From Palsa-295 sp963785585 (GTDB taxonomy: Bacteria; Acidobacteriota; Terriglobia; Acidiferrales; UBA7541), in contig CAWAVW010000004.1 in the NCBI GenBank assembly GCA_963785585.1, forward strand, positions 2,542,001 through 2,606,000: DNA of 64,000 nt, given 5' to 3'. Within the stretch, counting starts at the first letter, position 1, and every line of letters begins with the position of its first letter. The position numbers and the translations under genes were made by a program. The notes beneath the pieces were generated by a model, which worked only from the letters and a program-made list of their open reading frames with translations, ran no database searches and was not told the origin of the DNA. This document shows positions 51,802-61,195 of this stretch, piece by piece.

Positions 51802-53982
51802 CTAGTTCGCATCCTGGACACACCGAAAACCGAGCGTGCCCGCACGGTCTTTGCTAGGGGCCATCATCAAAAGTTTCCCGTGTTGATCGAGGCGATAGGC
51901 CTGCGGGAAATACCATACCGAGCCCTGCGGCTGATAGTAGGTTCCGCCGCGCAGAATCCCGCCGCGGGTGTGTTCGTCGGTGAATTCGTCAGTCCATTGC
52001 CAGACGTTGCCGACGAGGTCCATCACGCCAAACGGACTGGCGCCGGAGGGATGCGCGTCCACTTTGTCGGCGCCGGTTAAAGTGCGTCCTTTGTCCGGCA
52101 CCGGAACTTTCGTGGCGTCCCACGAATTGCCCCACGGATAGATGCGGCCGTCGGTGCCTTGCGCGGCGTATTGCCATTCCCATTCATGCGGCAGGCGCTT
52201 GCCTGCCCAGGCGGCGTACGCCTCGGCGTCTTCGCGCGAGACCCATGTCACGGGAACGTTTTCCTGGCCGGAGGGAAAGGTGCCGCCCGACCAGTTGCGC
52301 AGGAAATTCAGATCGTCCTTCGGGTGGTAGTTTGTGGCGTCGATGAATTTTTTGAATTGCGCGTTGGTGACGGGAAATTTGTCGATCCAGAACGAGTCGA
52401 TGTGCACAGTGCTGAGATGGTGGCGGCGGGGCGAGTCTTCCCAGGGATACTGGACGTCCACGCCGATATCATTGAAACCTTCCAATTCGATCCCGTCCAC
52501 CTTGAAGGAATAGTCGGCAGCGGGAACTTTGATCATGTCCGCAGGCGGCGCGGAAGGGGCCGCGGTCTTTGCGATGGCCGTGAGCTGCTGATTCACCGGC
52601 TTCCAGACGTCGGAAAACGAACGGAGGGGCTTGGCAGAAAGGTCGCGCATTTCGCCAATGAGTTTCTCGATCGGAGCTGCGGGCGCGCTGGGCGAGGCGA
52701 GAATAGCGCCGTAGCCGTGGGCCTCGAGCGGAAACGACAGTATGGCGAAATCTCCGTTTACCTGCGGAGTGATCTCCTTTCCATTCCACAAATCGAAGTA
52801 ACGCAAATTCGGATTGGCGGGAATGCGGAGCTGCGGGCCGCTAAGATCGTACTGCGTGCGATTTACGATCGTCCAGAGCGTTTGCCCATTCAAGGGCCAG
52901 CGGCTGGCATACACCCCGTATTGCAGCATCGGTGCATACGGTTGCCAATCGGGGCTGACGAGAAAATCCGACGTGGCGCGCTCGATTTTTGCCACACGGC
53001 GGATCGCTTCACCGTCGCGCGGCGTGATGCCGTTCCAGATGCCCCAAATATTTTCCCAGCTTTCGTAACCGACGCCATTGAAGAACGCGTACTGCAAGTT
53101 GTCGGTTTTGCTGAGATTCCAGCGATCGCAGACGTTGACCATGTGGCGGGTGTCGAGCCATTTGAAAACGCTGACGAGCGGCGCGTTTGGATAGGTCCAG
53201 TAGCCCCAGGACATGGTGTTCCATGCGAGCGCTTCGAAGGGCATCAGGCCTTCGGGTTCCAGGGCCAGTGGATGATGAACGTCGGTGGACGCGGTGAAAA
53301 AAGCGCGAGGGACACCCTTCAGCGTGTCGCCGTTAACGCCGTCCGCGCCGACTTCCGTCAGAAATTTTGCGGTGGCGGTCCAGTTCGGCATTCCTTCGTC
53401 CCGGGTGCCCTGATCCCAGAGCATCACGGGAAACAGGACTTTCACACCGCGGCGATGAAAGTCGGCGACCATTTGTTTTACGCCTTCGAGGCCGCCCGGC
53501 ATCGCTTTCATCAGATCGTACTGATTGCGATCGTCGATCCCGATGTTCGGGTAGGTCTGCCAAATCAAGACGGAATCGATGCCGCCGTACCGGGCGATCA
53601 AGCCATCGAGATATTTATCGACGGTATATTTTCCGGCGACGGGATCGTAGAAGTCGCGATCCTCGATCATCATCTGCGGCTGAATGTAGCTGGACTGCGC
53701 CCACTTCAGCTCGGGGAGCGTGTAGGCGTCACCGGAATAGCCCATGCGAATCCGGGTCTCGTCGCGCCAATGGGTGATGTCGTCGAGCCACGCGGCGTAA
53801 TCCTGGTCAGTACAGATTTTCTGCTGGCCCTGATTTGCGGGGATTGGTTCCAGGCAATCGGGATACGGAAGCTGCTCGTTGGTCGGCTTATATTTGGTGC
53901 TCTGCGCGACGGTGGAAATGGCGGACAACGCGCCCAGGGCGATCAACGCTGCGACGATTGCGAATTGGCGACTGATTCTCAC
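51802..53982 (-). CDS. Glycosidase-like/FGE-like fusion protein B
   Basis: 726-residue exported protein. A signal peptide (MRISRQFAIVAALIALGA...) is followed by a TIM-barrel-like domain (~28-440): GIDSVLIWQTYPNIGIDDRNQ, ADFHRRGVKVLFPVMLWDQG, TEVGADGVNGDTL and GYESWENIWGIWNG, reminiscent of alpha-galactosidase/amylase-type barrels. Residues ~485-722 fold as a formylglycine-generating-enzyme (SUMF1)-like domain: IDKFPVTNAQFKKFIDATNY, WVSREDAEAYAAWAGKRLP, HEWEWQYAAQGTDGRIYPWGN, and a closing GFRC. The two Cys of real FGEs that bind copper are absent; the region reads WYFPQAYRLDQHGK instead. A paralog is encoded 71 nt upstream. Start is a GTG with GAGG upstream. Confidence 0.8.
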   Translation of the reverse strand: MRISRQFAIVAALIALGALSAISTVAQSTKYKPTNEQLPYPDCLEPIPANQGQQKICTDQDYAAWLDDITHWRDETRIRMGYSGDAYTLPELKWAQSSYIQPQMMIEDRDFYDPVAGKYTVDKYLDGLIARYGGIDSVLIWQTYPNIGIDDRNQYDLMKAMPGGLEGVKQMVADFHRRGVKVLFPVMLWDQGTRDEGMPNWTATAKFLTEVGADGVNGDTLKGVPRAFFTASTDVHHPLALEPEGLMPFEALAWNTMSWGYWTYPNAPLVSVFKWLDTRHMVNVCDRWNLSKTDNLQYAFFNGVGYESWENIWGIWNGITPRDGEAIRRVAKIERATSDFLVSPDWQPYAPMLQYGVYASRWPLNGQTLWTIVNRTQYDLSGPQLRIPANPNLRYFDLWNGKEITPQVNGDFAILSFPLEAHGYGAILASPSAPAAPIEKLIGEMRDLSAKPLRSFSDVWKPVNQQLTAIAKTAAPSAPPADMIKVPAADYSFKVDGIELEGFNDIGVDVQYPWEDSPRRHHLSTVHIDSFWIDKFPVTNAQFKKFIDATNYHPKDDLNFLRNWSGGTFPSGQENVPVTWVSREDAEAYAAWAGKRLPHEWEWQYAAQGTDGRIYPWGNSWDATKVPVPDKGRTLTGADKVDAHPSGASPFGVMDLVGNVWQWTDEFTDEHTRGGILRGGTYYQPQGSVWYFPQAYRLDQHGKLLMMAPSKDRAGTLGFRCVQDAN

Positions 53983-54053
53983 AGAGCCTCACTGTTTCCA
54001 TCAGACATTTTTTCCGAACCGGTGCGGTGAAGCTTGAACTATTCGTAGCGGAA

Positions 54054-56222
54054 TTATTCGGCGTCCGCGGCGCAACGAAATCCGATCGTGCCGGCGCGAT
54101 CCTTGCCGGGGGCCATCAGCAGCAGTTTCCCGTGTTCGTCGTTTCTGTACGCTTGCGGGAAATACCACATCGAACCCTGCGGCTGGTAGTACGTACCGCC
54201 ACGAAGAATCGCCGTGCGCGTGTGCTCGTCTTGAAACTCATCCGTCCACTGCCAAACATTTCCGACAAGATCCATGACGCCGAACGGGCTCGCGCCGGAT
54301 GGATGGGCGTCCACGGCATCCGCGCCGGTGAGACTGCGACCAGTGTCGGGCGTGGGAACTGCGTGGGCGTCCCAGTCGTTGCCCCACGGGTAGGCGCGGC
54401 CGTCGGTTCCCTGCGAGGCGTATTGCCATTCCCATTCGTGAGGAAGTCGCCGCCCAGAGGCTGAGCAGTAGGCGCGGGCGTCTTCGAGGCTGACCCAGGT
54501 GACGGGTTTGGTTTCCGATCCGGCGGGAAATGAACCGTTGGCCCAGTCTTTGAGGAAGTTTCCATCGTCCAGCGGGTGATAGTTCGTAGCGGTGAGGAAT
54601 TTTTTAAATTGTGCGTTGGTGACGGGAAATTTATCGATCCAAAACGACTTGATGGCGACTTTGTGATCGTGATACCGCCGCGGGGAATCCTCCCACGGAT
54701 ACTGCACGTCCACGCCCACGTCATTACCGCCTTCGAGTTCGATGCCGTGAACGTGAAAGACGAAATCCGCTGCGGGAATTTTGATCATGTCCTGCGGCGC
54801 GGCAGCGGGCGGTTTCACGGCAGGAATATCGACAATCTGCTGAGGAAGGAATCTCCATTCATGAGAGTAGCTGGAGAGAGGGCGCGCCGTGAGCGCTTTC
54901 ATTTTCGACATGAGTGATGCAATTTCGGGTGAAGGGGCTTGGGGGCTGGCAAGAACGGCGCCGAAGCCATGTGATTCGACGTCGAAACTCAGGACGGTGC
55001 GATCCCCCTCTATCTCGGGAGAGATTTCGACGCCGTGATACAGGTCGAAGTAACGCATTCCCGGATGCACTGGAACGGCGAGCTGACGGCCGCTGACGTC
55101 GGTTTGAGCGTGATTCACGATGGTCCATAAGGTCTCGTCGCCGAGAGGCCACTTGCTGGCGACGACCTGATACTGGATGGTGGGCGTGAGGGGTTCCCAG
55201 TCTTTGCTGACGAGAAACTTCGACAGAGCGCGTTCCATGGTCGCGACGCGGCGGATTGTTTCGCCGTCGCGTTCGGTGATGCCGTTCCAGATGCTCCAGA
55301 CGTTCTCCCAGCTTTCGTAGCCGATCCCGTTCAGCCACGCGTACATCATGTCTTCGGTTTTATCGTGATTCCAACGGTCGGAAATATTCACCATGTGGCG
55401 AGTTTCAAGCCATTTGAAACGGCTGATGTAGTTGGTGAAAGGTTGGCGCAGATAGCTCCACGTGAGGTTGTTCCACATCAAGGCTTCGTCGGACGGAGTG
55501 GATTCCGGTTCGAGCGCGATGGGATGCCCGATGCTATCGGAGGCCGTGCGAAACGCGCGAGGAATACCGTACAACGTGTCGCCGTTGATTCCGTCGGCAT
55601 CGATTGCTTTCATCCATTCGGCTGTAGCGACCCAATTGGGTTTGCCTTCGTCGCGCGTTCCCTGATCCCACATGATAACGGGGAAAAATACCCGGACGCC
55701 GCGGCGGTGAAAATCAGCGACCATTTGTTTCAGTCCGGCGGCGCCGCCTGGCATGGCGCGAAGCATGTCGTATTGGTTGCGATTGTCGATGCCGACATTC
55801 GGATAAATCTGCCAGATCAAAACCGCGTCGATACCGCCGTAGCGCTTTTCGAGATCGTCGAGGTAACGATCGACGGTGTATTTGCGCGCTACGGGGTCGT
55901 AGAAATAGCGGTCCTCGACCATCATCTGCGGCTGGATGTAGCTGCTCTGTGTCCACTTCAGTTCGGGGCGGTCGTATTCACTGCCGTCGTATCCCACGCG
56001 AAGCAATTCTTCCGTGCGCCAGTGGCGGATGTCGTCGCGCCAGAGCTTGATCATTTCGTCGGAGCAAGGGCGCGTGGGCAAAAACGACAAATCGCCCGAA
56101 CGGCATTCGGGAACGGGAATGAAATTATTTACGGGAGGATATTTCGTGTCCTGCGCGAGAAGAGAAGAGGAAAGGCTCGCAAGGAAGAGCGCGGCAATGA
56201 GAACCTTTGAGAAAGTTGGCAC
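54054..56222 (-). CDS. Glycosidase-like/FGE-like fusion protein A (tandem paralog)
   Basis: 722-residue paralog of the protein encoded by 51802-53982, with the same two-domain layout throughout. Shared segments include SYIQPQMMxEDRxFYDPVA, ADFHRRGV, LPHEWEWQYA and ASPFGVMDLVGNVWQWTDEF. The GTG at 56222 is chosen as start because GAAGG lies 8 nt upstream and it leaves a clean signal peptide (PTFSKVLIAALFLASLSSSLLAQ); the open frame continues to a TTG at 56252. It too lacks the FGE cysteine pair. It is first in an operon followed by copy B and lacI-2, with a LacI-type site in its promoter. Confidence 0.8.
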   Translation of the reverse strand: MPTFSKVLIAALFLASLSSSLLAQDTKYPPVNNFIPVPECRSGDLSFLPTRPCSDEMIKLWRDDIRHWRTEELLRVGYDGSEYDRPELKWTQSSYIQPQMMVEDRYFYDPVARKYTVDRYLDDLEKRYGGIDAVLIWQIYPNVGIDNRNQYDMLRAMPGGAAGLKQMVADFHRRGVRVFFPVIMWDQGTRDEGKPNWVATAEWMKAIDADGINGDTLYGIPRAFRTASDSIGHPIALEPESTPSDEALMWNNLTWSYLRQPFTNYISRFKWLETRHMVNISDRWNHDKTEDMMYAWLNGIGYESWENVWSIWNGITERDGETIRRVATMERALSKFLVSKDWEPLTPTIQYQVVASKWPLGDETLWTIVNHAQTDVSGRQLAVPVHPGMRYFDLYHGVEISPEIEGDRTVLSFDVESHGFGAVLASPQAPSPEIASLMSKMKALTARPLSSYSHEWRFLPQQIVDIPAVKPPAAAPQDMIKIPAADFVFHVHGIELEGGNDVGVDVQYPWEDSPRRYHDHKVAIKSFWIDKFPVTNAQFKKFLTATNYHPLDDGNFLKDWANGSFPAGSETKPVTWVSLEDARAYCSASGRRLPHEWEWQYASQGTDGRAYPWGNDWDAHAVPTPDTGRSLTGADAVDAHPSGASPFGVMDLVGNVWQWTDEFQDEHTRTAILRGGTYYQPQGSMWYFPQAYRNDEHGKLLLMAPGKDRAGTIGFRCAADAE

Positions 56223-56290
56223 CGAAACCACCTTCGAAAGAGCGTGAGGCAACCGTCAGGTACCTATCCGGTACCCGCAGGGCAGCACGC

Positions 56291-56319
56291 AAATTAAAAC
56301 GTTTCAAAACGAATGTCAA
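56291..56319 (-). promoter_or_regulatory. Promoter of the fusion-protein operon
   Basis: On the minus strand: TTGACA (56314-56319), 17-nt spacer, then TAATTT (56291-56296), a weak -10. The perfect -35 and the operator between the two elements support it, but the -10 is only 3/6. Confidence 0.55.
56294..56307 (-). promoter_or_regulatory. LacI-type site within the fusion-operon promoter
   Basis: Read on the minus strand the site is TTGAAACGTTTTAA, a CG-centred half-palindrome with one mismatch per seven bases. Its core TGAAACGTTTTA matches the receptor-2 palindrome in the TGAAA half. It occupies the spacer between the -35 and -10 elements, so binding would directly exclude RNA polymerase. Confidence 0.72.
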
Positions 56320-56379
56320 GAAAGCTTCGATGCGACGGTTCTGTACGAAATTCAGAAACTGCGATCACCGACCGATCAC

Positions 56380-57198
56380 TTAGCGGGATTGAAGACGTTG
56401 TTCGAGCAGCCACGGGACCAATTGAGGGTCGGCGTAGGCCTTGTCCCAGGCGTCGTGGCCCGTGTCTGGGTATTCGGTGTAGTGGTAGTTGGCGTTTGCA
56501 GCTTTCAAGGCTTGCGCCATTTTCCGGGATTCTTCGACGGAGACTGTTTTGTCGTCGGAGCCGTGAAAAATCCAGACGGGAGTGGTTCCGATGCGACGAG
56601 CGGTCTCGGCATACGGATCGCTAACGCCGGGCGCACCGACCAGCTCGACGCGGGCATCGGGAACTTTGAGAGGGCCGAGGATTCCTCCGGAGATCGGGAC
56701 GAAGGCGGCGAATTTTCCCGGATATTTTCCGGCCCAATCCCAGACGCCGAAGCCGCCCATCGAGAGGCCCGTAAGGTAAATACGCGAGCGGTCGCCATGG
56801 AATTCCTTCACGGATTTTTCGAGCTCAGCGAATGCCATGGTCTGCATTTCGGGGATGACCCAGCGAAATTCCGCGCGGCATTGGGGCATGACGACAATAA
56901 AGGGAAACCGCCAGGGATCGAGGCGAATGGCGTGCGGCAAGCCGAGGTCGGTTTGCTTCATGCCGTCGTCGCCGCGCTCGCCAACGCCGTGGAGAAACAG
57001 GATTACCGGCCATTTGGTTTTCGGCGAATAGCCGGACGGGACGAAGACCTGGTATTTGTAGGTCTGCCCTTGGACGGTGACGGTTCGATTGAGGAAGCCG
57101 GTCTCGCGCGCGGCGCGCGATGCACCGGGGGTAAAAAGGGTCGAGCTCGCTACGAAGATCAAGAGAGCGAGTCGTAGCAAGGTCCTATGGTTGGTCAT
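56380..57198 (-). CDS. Exported alpha/beta hydrolase (PHB-depolymerase/esterase-like)
   Basis: 272-residue exported enzyme. The start at 57198 (MTNHRTLLRL) gives a signal peptide ending near GASRAARET. The fold is visible as VILFLHGVGERGD (oxyanion region), nucleophile Ser in GLSMGG, an Asp in FHGSDDKTV and His in PDTGHDAW. Relatives are described as esterases of the LpqC/feruloyl-esterase or PHB-depolymerase type, which cut ester side chains from polysaccharides among other tasks. It lies upstream of the fusion-protein operon on the same strand, with about 160 nt between, so a role in the same locus is possible but not shown. Confidence 0.85.
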   Translation of the reverse strand: MTNHRTLLRLALLIFVASSTLFTPGASRAARETGFLNRTVTVQGQTYKYQVFVPSGYSPKTKWPVILFLHGVGERGDDGMKQTDLGLPHAIRLDPWRFPFIVVMPQCRAEFRWVIPEMQTMAFAELEKSVKEFHGDRSRIYLTGLSMGGFGVWDWAGKYPGKFAAFVPISGGILGPLKVPDARVELVGAPGVSDPYAETARRIGTTPVWIFHGSDDKTVSVEESRKMAQALKAANANYHYTEYPDTGHDAWDKAYADPQLVPWLLEQRLQSR

Positions 57199-57294
57199 TG
57201 AATGGTTCGCGTCGCACGAGATCCGAGTTGCCGGGGACGCGAGCGAGGATGATAGGGCTTCCGGACGAAAAACCAAAATGAAGGTTTGAAGAAG

Positions 57295-57371
57295 TGGCGC
57301 GCCCGGAGGGGATCGAACCCCCGACCCTCTGCTTAGAAGGCAGACGCTCTATCCAACTGAGCTACGGGCGC
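57295..57371 (-). tRNA. tRNA-Arg (anticodon UCU)
   Basis: Full cloverleaf on the minus strand: 7-bp acceptor stem GCGCCCG/CGGGCGC, D arm AGCTCAGTTGGATAGAGC, anticodon loop CTTCTAA giving UCU, and T arm GGTTCGATCCC. The 3' CCA is encoded (57295-57297). It reads AGA codons and is likely a single-gene unit. Confidence 0.97.
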
Positions 57372-57508
57372 ACGAGGTGAAGTTATTTTAAGGCGAATCG
57401 CGGAGAAACCGAAGTGAACAAATTCGGGTGTGGGCGCGTTCGATAGCCCGGCACCGGGAGGTGATATTGGGAATGCTTTGCGGCCACGAAATAGGCGACG
57501 GCAAAATG

Positions 57509-58471
57509 CTAGAGATTTTTCCAGGCGACGTAGGCGGCGCCGATGAGCGGGCATTCTTCGTTGAGGACGACGTGAATGGGAATGCCGCCAAGGAAGTCAC
57601 CGAGTTTTTCCTTGTGGCGGACCGCGGCGGCGAAGCGGCCTTCGCGCATTTTCGGCAGCAGTTTTAGCGCGATTCCTCCGGCGACGTAAATGCCGCCCCG
57701 GGCGACGGTGCGCAAAGCCAAGTTCCCTGCTTCGCCGCCGTAAATCTCAACCCACAAATTCAACGTGGCGACGCATACGGGGCAAGAACCATCGAGGCCT
57801 CGCTGGGTAATGCCGGGAGCAGGATCGATGGCTCCATCGTCGAAGCCGGGATGACGGACGGCGGGATCCAGAAATTCGTGAACATGAAGAAATCCGCCAC
57901 CTGACAGAATTTTCTCGGTGCTGACAAATTCGAAGCGCTTGCGCAAAAACTTCCAGAGGTCGGCCTGCTGTTCCGTGTTGGGGGCGAAGTCGGTGTGACC
58001 CGCCTCAGTGGACATCGGCAAGTGACGCTTGCCGTCCCAGAACAAGACGCCTTCGCCCAGTCCCGTTCCTGCGGAAAGGACGACGCGCGTAGCGTTGGGA
58101 GTTGCGATACCGGCATAAATCGTTTCGATCTCCGCGGCATCGAGCACTTCAATGCCGTAGGCGGTAGCTTCGAGATCGTTCAAGAGACGGACATGGCTGA
58201 GGCGAAATTGCTGGGCAATTTTGGCGCCGTCCACAATCCAGGGGATGTTCGTGGCGTGGACCCGGTTTTCGACGACGGGGCCGGCGATGCCGAAGGAAGC
58301 TGCGGTGACGTCGCCGCCGTGTCCGTTGAGAAAATCCCTGGCGATTTCTTCCAGGCCGGCGTGGTCGCGGCTGGAGTAGCGCTTGAATGCGACGCGTTCT
58401 AATTTTCCGTTACGGACATCGAACAAACCGAGATTCGACTTGGTCCCCCCCAAGTCTCCCGCCAGAATCAT
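57509..58471 (-). CDS. glk: Glucokinase
   Basis: 320-residue cytosolic enzyme that phosphorylates glucose with ATP. The ATP-binding AGDLGGTKSNLGLFD lies at the N-terminus, LLNDLEATAYG carries the catalytic Asp, LSAGTGLGEGVL is the phosphate-binding turn, and EAGHTDFAP marks the glucose-binding Glu. GGAGGAG precedes the ATG. It lies 56 nt after the glucose-6-phosphate dehydrogenase gene, so the two make an operon that channels glucose into the oxidative pentose-phosphate route. Glucose freed by the glycosidases in this window would be its natural substrate. Confidence 0.95.
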   Translation of the reverse strand: MILAGDLGGTKSNLGLFDVRNGKLERVAFKRYSSRDHAGLEEIARDFLNGHGGDVTAASFGIAGPVVENRVHATNIPWIVDGAKIAQQFRLSHVRLLNDLEATAYGIEVLDAAEIETIYAGIATPNATRVVLSAGTGLGEGVLFWDGKRHLPMSTEAGHTDFAPNTEQQADLWKFLRKRFEFVSTEKILSGGGFLHVHEFLDPAVRHPGFDDGAIDPAPGITQRGLDGSCPVCVATLNLWVEIYGGEAGNLALRTVARGGIYVAGGIALKLLPKMREGRFAAAVRHKEKLGDFLGGIPIHVVLNEECPLIGAAYVAWKNL

Positions 58472-58526
58472 CGACTCCTCCAGATTCGAATCGCGTTGAG
58501 CATGTATGTTGAGACGGCGCTGAAAA

Positions 58527-60068
58527 TTAAAGAGGGCGCCAGCGCCTACCTTCGGAAGTGGTTAGATCGTTGGCTGCCGACGGGCCTTCGCTACCAGCCG
58601 GATAATTCGGAAATGGAGGCGGAGTGCCGCCCTGCCATGCTTCGAGAATCGGATCAACGAGAGCCCAGGCGGCTTCGACCGAATCGGCGCGATCAAAAAG
58701 AGTGGCATCGCCGCGGATGCAGTCGTTGATGAGCGTGGCGTACGCGCTCCGCGTGCCGCCGCCGAAGGTATCGGAGTATTTGAAGTCCATGGTGACCGGG
58801 CGAATGTGCATCTGCGCTCCGGGAGACTTTGCGCCAAAGGACAGCGAGATGCCTTCGTCGGGCTGGATGTTAAGCACCAGGGAGTTGGTTTCCATATTCT
58901 CGCCCCGGAAGACCATGTGAGGCGCGTTTTTGAATTGAATGGCGACTTCGGTAAGAGGACGAGCGAGTCGTTTTCCGGAGCGCAAGTAAAAGGGAACGCC
59001 GCTCCAACGCCAATTGTCAACGTGAAGAGCAAGAGCGACGAACGTTTCGGTGCTGGAATCGGGTTTTACGCCGGGCTCCTGACGGTAGCCCGGGACCGGC
59101 TTACCGCCGATGTTGCCGGGGCCGTACTGTCCGCGCACGACGGATTTCCAAACGGACTCGCGATTAAACGGACGCATTGATTGAAGGACTTTGATTTTCT
59201 CGTTGCGGACGGAGTTGGCGTCAAAGTTGGCGGGCGCTTCCATGGCGACCAGCGAAGTAAGCTGAAGTACGTGGCTCTGAATCATGTCTCGCAAGGCGCC
59301 GGCAGATTCGTAAAAAGCGGCTCGACGCTCGACGCCTAGTGACTCGGAGGCGGTGATCTGGACGGAGTCGATGTAATTGCGATTCCAGAGCGGCTCAAAG
59401 ATTCCGTTGCCGAAGCGGAAGACCAGCATGTTCTGAACGGTTTCTTTGCCGAGGTAGTGGTCGATGCGGTAGACCTGCGATTCGTCGAAGACGCTGAGGA
59501 CTTTCGAGTTGAGTTCTTTCGCGGATTTCTGGTCGTTGCCGAATGGCTTTTCGATAATGATGCGCGTCCATGACGTGTCGGTTTTCTTTTTGGAGAGTCC
59601 GGCCGCTTTCAACTGCTCGACGACGTGCAGATAGACTTCGGGCGGAGTCGCGAGATAGAACAGGCGGTTTCCGCCGAGTTGCCCTGCGCTATCGAGATCA
59701 TCGAGTTTTTGCGCGAGTTTCTTAAATGCTTCGGGATCGTCGTAATTTCCGCTGAAGTAAAGCAGGTTCTTCAGGAAGTCGGCTTTCTTCGAATCGTCGG
59801 CGCCTTCTTCGTTGCCTTTGGGCAGGAACTCGCCGGCGCTTTTCCGAAAATCCTCATCGGACATGTGGGTCCGCGCGAAGCCGACCAGACGAAAACGGGG
59901 CGCGAGACAGGCATGTACGGCGAGATCGTAGAGAGCGGGGAGAAGCTTACGACGAGCGAGGTCTCCGGAGGCACCGAACATGATGATGGTGCAGGGATCG
60001 GCGGGCGCTTCGCAGAAAAAGGCTTCGTTGGCCGATGGTGCGGAGAACTTGGTGTCCGGGGAAGTCAT
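58527..60068 (-). CDS. zwf: Glucose-6-phosphate dehydrogenase
   Basis: 513-residue enzyme oxidising glucose-6-phosphate to the lactone, usually with NADP+. The coenzyme motif is MFGASGDLARRKLLPAL, the active-site signature RIDHYLGKE is intact, and IIIEKPFG contains the conserved Lys. The length matches the family. It precedes glk on the same strand. A 6-phosphogluconolactonase gene, often adjacent, is not present in this window. Confidence 0.97.
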   Translation of the reverse strand: MTSPDTKFSAPSANEAFFCEAPADPCTIIMFGASGDLARRKLLPALYDLAVHACLAPRFRLVGFARTHMSDEDFRKSAGEFLPKGNEEGADDSKKADFLKNLLYFSGNYDDPEAFKKLAQKLDDLDSAGQLGGNRLFYLATPPEVYLHVVEQLKAAGLSKKKTDTSWTRIIIEKPFGNDQKSAKELNSKVLSVFDESQVYRIDHYLGKETVQNMLVFRFGNGIFEPLWNRNYIDSVQITASESLGVERRAAFYESAGALRDMIQSHVLQLTSLVAMEAPANFDANSVRNEKIKVLQSMRPFNRESVWKSVVRGQYGPGNIGGKPVPGYRQEPGVKPDSSTETFVALALHVDNWRWSGVPFYLRSGKRLARPLTEVAIQFKNAPHMVFRGENMETNSLVLNIQPDEGISLSFGAKSPGAQMHIRPVTMDFKYSDTFGGGTRSAYATLINDCIRGDATLFDRADSVEAAWALVDPILEAWQGGTPPPFPNYPAGSEGPSAANDLTTSEGRRWRPL

Positions 60069-60339
60069 CGTAAGAGTCTCCGAAGTTCGTTACGAGTGCG
60101 CAGGCGCGAGCCGCTAGAGTTTTAATAAAACGACCCTGAGAGCCTACCACAAGTCTCGAAGCAGACCATTACCCGCTCGTTGCACGGGTGGCGACGCAAA
60201 TTCCGGTTAAAAACCGCAATCGAAATCGTCATCGGCCGGGTCTGCTCGAGCATTCATTTCGATGCGCAGCGGCTAGCGGCGGGTTCATGGCCCGCTCCGC
60301 AAAATGGGCGCTGGCCGCCGTTTGCGCCGGCCCAATCCG

Positions 60340-60975
60340 CTACTGCCTGGGCCGCAGGAAACGCGGCGCAATGGCGTAATTCAGTTGGACGAGGACTATG
60401 AAGGCGATGCTCCAGTACGTACTGAAAATACAAAGTAGCGCGCCTGCGGCATACAAGGATTGCGCCACGATGATGCGGTGGCAGACGGCCGCGGGGACTT
60501 CAGCGGGAAGTTCGTCGGCAACGAGCCTGGCGCGGATCGCGTATCCCCAACTGGCGTAGAGAGCGACGCCGAGCAGAAAAATGTTGAACCAATAGCCGAC
60601 GAGAGCGGCGCGGTAAGCGGTGAATTCGGCGAGCAGGCGCGTGGAAAAGGGCATCAGGGTGACGAGAAACAAAAATGCCAGATGGATCCAGGTGAAATTA
60701 CGATCGGAGCGCGAGACATTGTTGAGTTGCGTCTGTTGGCCGACCCAGAAGATTCCGAGAGTCATAAAGCTCAGCAAGTACACCAGTAATTGCGGCGAGA
60801 GGCTGCCCAGCGCGTGCCAGAGGTCGGCTTCGCTGTGAATCAGTTCCCTGGCGGGAACGTGAAGGTCGAGAAGAAGGAGCGTCATGGCGACGCCGAAAAT
60901 ACCGTCGCTGAGGGCGGCGAGGCGCTCGACACTTTGTCCGGCGAGAAAATTGTAGGAAATATTCCGGGCAGACAT
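60340..60975 (-). CDS. TMEM175/DUF1211-family potassium channel-like protein
   Basis: 211-residue inner-membrane protein with about six hydrophobic segments. The first helix contains RLAALSDGIFGVAMTLLLLDL, the family's signature (FSDG type, here LSDG), which lines the ion pore in characterised bacterial members. Later helices include LLVYLLSFMTLGIFWVGQQ and FTWIHLAFLFLVTLMPFS. Bacterial members conduct K+ with modest selectivity. No regulatory partner is visible. Confidence 0.88.
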   Translation of the reverse strand: MSARNISYNFLAGQSVERLAALSDGIFGVAMTLLLLDLHVPARELIHSEADLWHALGSLSPQLLVYLLSFMTLGIFWVGQQTQLNNVSRSDRNFTWIHLAFLFLVTLMPFSTRLLAEFTAYRAALVGYWFNIFLLGVALYASWGYAIRARLVADELPAEVPAAVCHRIIVAQSLYAAGALLCIFSTYWSIAFIVLVQLNYAIAPRFLRPRQ

Positions 60976-61195
60976 TGGCGTTTGTCATCGGCGTACTTTT
61001 ACACGTTTCGCGATTTGAGGGCGAGGAGAATTTCGGCGCGACAAATCCAGAACGAAAACAGCTAGTAAAGTCGAATGGTCACGGAGGCCTCGCGCAAATT
61101 CGAATCGCATGGAGGGAAGTAAATGCGGTGGTTAACTGGAAATTCGAGGCTGGTTGCAGTATCTTCAATCTATCGAAAATTTATCGGAGGGCTGA

